Source: Apostichopus japonicus
Lineage: Eukaryota; Echinodermata; Holothuroidea; Aspidochirotida; Stichopodidae
Direction of reading: 5' to 3'
Assembly: GCF_037975245.1 (NCBI RefSeq)
Contig: NC_092578.1
Span: forward strand, 12,444,321-12,508,320
DNA: 64,000 nt
Part shown: positions 59,498 through 64,000 of the stretch, in pieces
Position numbering within the stretch: position 1 is the stretch's first letter
Layout of the letters: each line of letters begins with the position of its first letter
The notes under the pieces: generated by a model
The model's database searches: none
What the model saw: the letters and a program-made list of their open reading frames with translations, nothing else
Told to the model about the DNA's origin: nothing
Translations under genes and position numbers: made by a program

Positions 59498-59501
59498 TTA
59501 A

Positions 59502-62500
59502 GCACAGCGTAGGGGCACCATTCTTGAGGCAAACTCACTTCGGACTTGTCGAGGGGAAGTGAGGGGGGGGGGGCCTGGCGAACCCCCGTCTCGGGAGAAC
59601 CACAACAGATCTGCCAACCTGTTTGTCACGCCAATAGAGAGATTTAACATGTTGTATGCACAAATTAGGGAGATACAGGCGGGAAAAAATGGGTGTTCAG
59701 CATTTTGCAACTTAAGTTTGATAGCAATGTATACTTTATAGAACTAGAAAAGGGGTGGTAGGTGCTACTACGTTTGAAACGTAATGTAAGTGAATTACAA
59801 TGAAATTGTCGCGTTCACGGGGAAGACGATGATAAGAGAGTACATCAGATTTGTCTAGCGGTATACAAGATTCATTTTCTACTGCTAATAGTCTAACAAG
59901 GATACAATGCAGTCCTTTCATGTAGCCAACTGGTCGAGGCGATGTTACTGCACAAGGCTACATCTCACTATTTTGAGGATAGGAAGAAACACTCTTCAAG
60001 TATTCATGATAACCTCTCTTTAAATTGGCAACGTGTGAAAATTGCATCTCCTTTCATAGAAAATGGTCTTCTAAATTATCACAAAGCCTTCATTTGGCAG
60101 AAGAATACAAAGCATAAACAATCAATTAGTGCTGTGAAAAAGAAAGCCTTACAAAGGACAGATAAATATAGCTATATTGTGAAAATATAATCTTTACATA
60201 ACTCGTCGACCTGCAGGCTAGTTGACACTAAAATGTGAAAACAATACATTGTATAAGCATGCATGCATGCATGGACATTTTGTACGTAAGAAACATAAGC
60301 AGACTTGTACTTTTGATAAAATACATGGAAAATTCGCCAAAAAAAGTTCACCATTGTGAAAAATATAAGAAATTGTTAACAGATTTGATTTACTGATTTC
60401 GAGAAAATGTATAGGAATTGCAAAAGATGGGCGGCTCCACTTTCTGTGAAAATATCGAACAAGTTAACCCGTCCAAATTGTGAAAATGTGAAGTTTGGTT
60501 AAACCGGTCTGCCAAGCAGTAGCTATCCATCAAATATTTGACCCTTAACCCTTGTAGCACCACTGAGGGAGCCTCAGAGTGGAATCATCAAATCTCCCAA
60601 GATTCCCTGTACTGCATGACGTCAATGCCAGGAGGAAGGATAATCCATCTCTGCAAAGCTATGTCGTTATACACAATTTAGGTCTACCTTTCGGAGATTA
60701 GTTAATTAAAAGGTCCTGACCAAGAAAGAAATACATTTCTGTTGACGAGAATACAATAATGTTTAACTCGCTATGGAGAGTGCTACCTATAACGTACAGT
60801 TTGGTGTTACACTGCGGTGAAAACCTGTCATACCATATTATTGTTATTCTGAGCTGTCGACATTGCAGTACGTAGACAATGAACTCTCAACATGTTAACC
60901 GCCGGGTAATACCCCACTGTTCCGCCGTTTACAGAGACGTTGATATGGTCTACTTCACACCAACACTTTCCGCAATTTGAGAATTATTTTGGAAGTACAT
61001 TCAGGAGGTACCATGCAGGGATTGACGCATGTGGAAAAACAGGGACATCTGAGCATGAACCCGGGAGCCCGGGCCATTGGCCGAAAAATCGGGTGACGCC
61101 CTGTAAAACCGGGAGAGTTGTCAGCCGGTACGTCTGCCACAAAGACTATGGTACTCTAATTAATGACGTGACTATATGTAAATGCGGCTATATGGAGCGA
61201 CCATTTTAAATGTTGGGTGTATTCAGCTATACGCATCCATATCATTGTCCTTTACCCTTACTGTACTGAAGTTATGTCACCAGTATTGGCCCCAACTTGT
61301 AGGTTGCTAAAACTTGCTAGAATTTTATACAAAGTACTTTCCCAGAGACTATGATCCTTCAAAATTAATCCGGCCGACTCAGGATTATTTAAATAGCATA
61401 AAAAATATCTAAGTGTGAATACCTGCTGTTTAGAATGACATAGAAGTGCTTCGGTGCCCCAAAATGGCGTACACTACAGCTGTGAACTACTTTGCTCCGC
61501 TTGGACCGTTTCTTGCTTACTTGTATTCGAGTGTATGTGTGTGTGGCGGGACCAGGGGGGGGGGGGTAGAGAGATTATGCCCTCGGTCCAACTCTGCATC
61601 AGTCACTGTCCTGTGATTCCGCATGATAGTAAGGTTTACCCGGGCCCTCGGAGGATACAGTCCCCTGACCTTTTCGTCAGGTCTGATATGATGGTACCGT
61701 ACTGTTACCATGCCATAGTCGTTTCCTGTATTTGTGGTCTTGCATGCAATATTAGTACATATGTGTGATAATGAACTGAGGTTAGCGGAAAGCCACAATG
61801 ACCACTCGGGGACTCTCAGAGGGGAGTGTTAACGGGAAGTAGAGGATCATGTATGAACCACTTTATGGAGGAAGTATTAGCCTAATTACAATCTATGAAA
61901 CCGTAGCTAGTTTACCACAGATATCTTTCAACGGTTTCCTGCTTTAACTATAACATTTTAGGGGAAGTGAAGGTATGGTTACGATTTGATAAGAAATATC
62001 TGCAATTGATAAGCCCTCCACAATTTATTATTCGCTTGTTGTACTTCATACATGCTTTTATGTACAATAATGAATTACTTCCCCCGTGTATGATGTGAAC
62101 CTCCTGCATATAGCACATATGATAACGATGTATCAGACTGCATGGGAAGGCTCGGCACTCAGACTGATGACCTATTTCATCATACATCGAATACGTAAAC
62201 ATATCATTTGCATGATGATAAATAGAAGCGGAAGCGCTTTTATTTACATGTCTATAGTTTCTGTAGAGATAACATTTGAGGTAACTTATCGTTTGTCTAT
62301 CACACAGAGCTTCAATTCACTGAAGATCTAAACGTGATCAAACCGTTTGTGTTCATCTAAACAGCAATGACTCATCGATCAGTCATCAACGTCTGCGATA
62401 ATGCAGCCAAAACCCACATTTGCTGCGATTACCAACATTTCGAACAAAAAGAAGAGAAATTCAAGTTTTGTCGAAGTCACTTGTGCGAGCCGAACAGTGT

Positions 62501-62953
62501 ATTAGTGGTTGGCTTTTTGTGCATTAATTTATACTATAGGCCTACCCCCCCCCCCCCTAGCTCCCAATTCTCCATACGTTTCCCCTTCCTTCTCTCCTCC
62601 CGTGCCATCTGAAGTCAAACCAGCATGGATTTCTTCCAGATGGAGTGCGTACATTTCTCGCGATACGTATATAAGCGATGCACCTACAGTATTAAACATC
62701 ATCTCAATCAATAACCTTATTTTGTTTTAAAACATGGATACGTGATATACTATAAAAGTCATGCAGGGACATGACCATATCCGCCTGACCTTCTTACAAA
62801 CCAAATAATTCACCTTGAACTTGTTCACCCCATATGCTGTGGTTTTTGTTGCCTCCAGTTTCATACAGTAAATTTGTCAAAAGCCTCAGTGTCTCTGGAG
62901 GAGAGAGAAATGACCAGGAGAATGACCATAGAACAATAGATCATTGTCTTGCC
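59502..62953. other. Intergenic stretch, nothing recognised
   Basis: Contains G-tracts at 59563 and 61555 and a C-tract at 62546. Short open frames on both strands carry no recognisable domain. No RNA genes were seen. Confidence 0.4.
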
Positions 62954-63316
62954 CAGTGGCGTAGGAAGGTACTTTTGAGTGGGGGGTTGAAGACTGATGG
63001 CCGGCCTGAGGGAGGGGTCTAAGGGGAGGGGGTGTCCCCCTCCCCTTTGGATTTTTTTGCATTTCCAGGTGGCCTCAGATGCAATTTGGTGCAATATAGC
63101 ACACTTCAACACCCACTCCAATTTGTAGACTTAATTTTGTATTTTCACCTGGCCTTAGATGCAATTTGGTGCTCCAAATGAGATTTTTTTTCTCATTTGA
63201 AAATGAAAAAGGGGTTTTCTGACTTGCGAACCGGGGGGGCGGAATGATACTTCCGCCCCTCCACATTTTTCACTGGGGGGCTGGCGCCCCCCAGCCCCCC
63301 GGTTACTACGCCCTTG
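62954..63316 (+). mobile_element. hAT-like MITE, copy 2, with 8-bp target duplication
   Basis: A 363-bp copy of the element at 18552-18924 in the same orientation. It begins CAGTGGCGTAGGAAGG and ends TTACTACGCCCTTG. Flanks GTCTTGCC (62946-62953) and GTTTTGCC (63317-63324) form an 8-bp target duplication with one change. It differs from copy 1 mainly in G-tract lengths and scattered substitutions. Confidence 0.9.
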
Positions 63317-63324
63317 GTTTTGCC

Positions 63325-64000
63325 GCTGCCATACACGTGACATCTCTGAAACATGAAACACCCAAGAAGCATAACCAGAGAAAGGTGAAGGAGAGGGGTG
63401 GGAAGCACATCCAATTCCAAAGATTTTGTCAGAGAAAATAAAGGGCGTGTAATGTGACGAAAGCTGCTAAATATTCCAAAACGACCACAATATTACACAC
63501 ACACGCACACACACACACACACCCACACACAAACAAATAAAAAACGGAAAAGGGTGAGACAACGAACCTTATCAAGATTTTCTGTTGACAGTTGTGTAAT
63601 ATATGTCTACACGGGAGTGTCACTTTGATGTTCACGTGACAATCTATGTTGGTGTCATAAACTGAGCAGGCAGGGCTGCTTTACATTGTGGGTCACACCT
63701 ATAGAGACGCTTCATTATATACGTGCTCATAATAGTTCCATTTAAAGAGGAGAAATAGCTGCAAGTAGCATCGTTAAATCGTGTAAAGTGTCAATAACTG
63801 AACCAAAGCTAACTTTATCTAAGAGATCTCGTTCTATGCTTCGTATGGCTAATGAGAAGACCCTATTAAGACGCAGAACACACCGTCACTTCCACCCCCG
63901 CCCCCTCTGTCTACCCCACTGTCGATGGTGCAGGGGAGTTTGAGTGATTTCTTGTGAAGAAATATGTATTAGCCGTAATAAAAGTATAAGTTCATATATA
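63325..64000. other. Right-edge region, nothing recognised
   Basis: Contains a CA-rich microsatellite at 63495-63530. No coding or RNA gene was seen up to the window end. Confidence 0.45.

Overview
The window is metazoan nuclear DNA: AT-rich, intron-dense, with GT-AG introns of 0.1-2.5 kb and many transposon remnants and tandem repeats. Bacterial features (operons, ribosome binding sites, CRISPR, insertion sequences) are absent. The spliced protein genes are animal-type, and the repeat mix (Ty3/gypsy, LINEs, hAT MITEs, a snRNA-headed SINE-like insertion) suits a marine invertebrate deuterostome, probably an echinoderm. That taxonomic guess is inference.

The main gene is a complete EFTUD2 (U5-116 kDa / Snu114 spliceosomal GTPase) on the minus strand, 41447 down to 22274. 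I could place 25 coding exons. Their phases all agree and give 2943 nt, or 980 residues plus a stop. A second complete spliced gene lies on the minus strand from 52708 down to 48546. Its five exons give 239 residues of a small single-pass membrane protein of the WBP1/VOPP1 family with two PPxY motifs. A tRNA-Thr(AGT) gene is at 16353-16426. A THAP zinc-finger 5' exon (55978) stands alone, and two possible orphan exons lie near the left edge.

Layout: 1-1.5 kb possible exons; 1.56-3.6 kb a 42-bp minisatellite; 3.6-6.5 kb sparse; 6.5-9.3 kb an internally deleted Ty3/gypsy element; 10.64-14.53 kb a foldback element with roughly 1-kb inverted arms around a decayed LINE reverse transcriptase; 14.5-18.5 kb tRNA-Thr and otherwise sparse DNA; 18.55-18.92 kb a hAT-like MITE whose sister is at 62.95-63.32 kb; 22.3-41.5 kb EFTUD2 with intronic minisatellites; 42.9-43.6 kb a CR1/L2-like LINE tail; 47.0-48.3 kb a TIR element and a 205-bp satellite; 48.5-52.7 kb the WBP1/VOPP1-like gene with a U2-headed retroposon in its last intron; 53-64 kb sparse DNA with a (TA)n tract, the THAP exon and two MITEs.

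The most unusual signals are these. (1) An intronic tandem array in EFTUD2 is built from the last 53 nt of an exon plus its splice donor, so about a dozen decoy 5' splice sites follow the real one; a smaller duplication of a 3' splice site lies two exons upstream in transcript order. (2) A SINE-like insertion has a U2 snRNA 5' head, poly(A) tail and 11-bp target duplication. (3) A 3.9-kb foldback element encloses LINE sequence. (4) A hammerhead-ribozyme-like motif of the kind associated with Penelope-like elements lies in an EFTUD2 intron.
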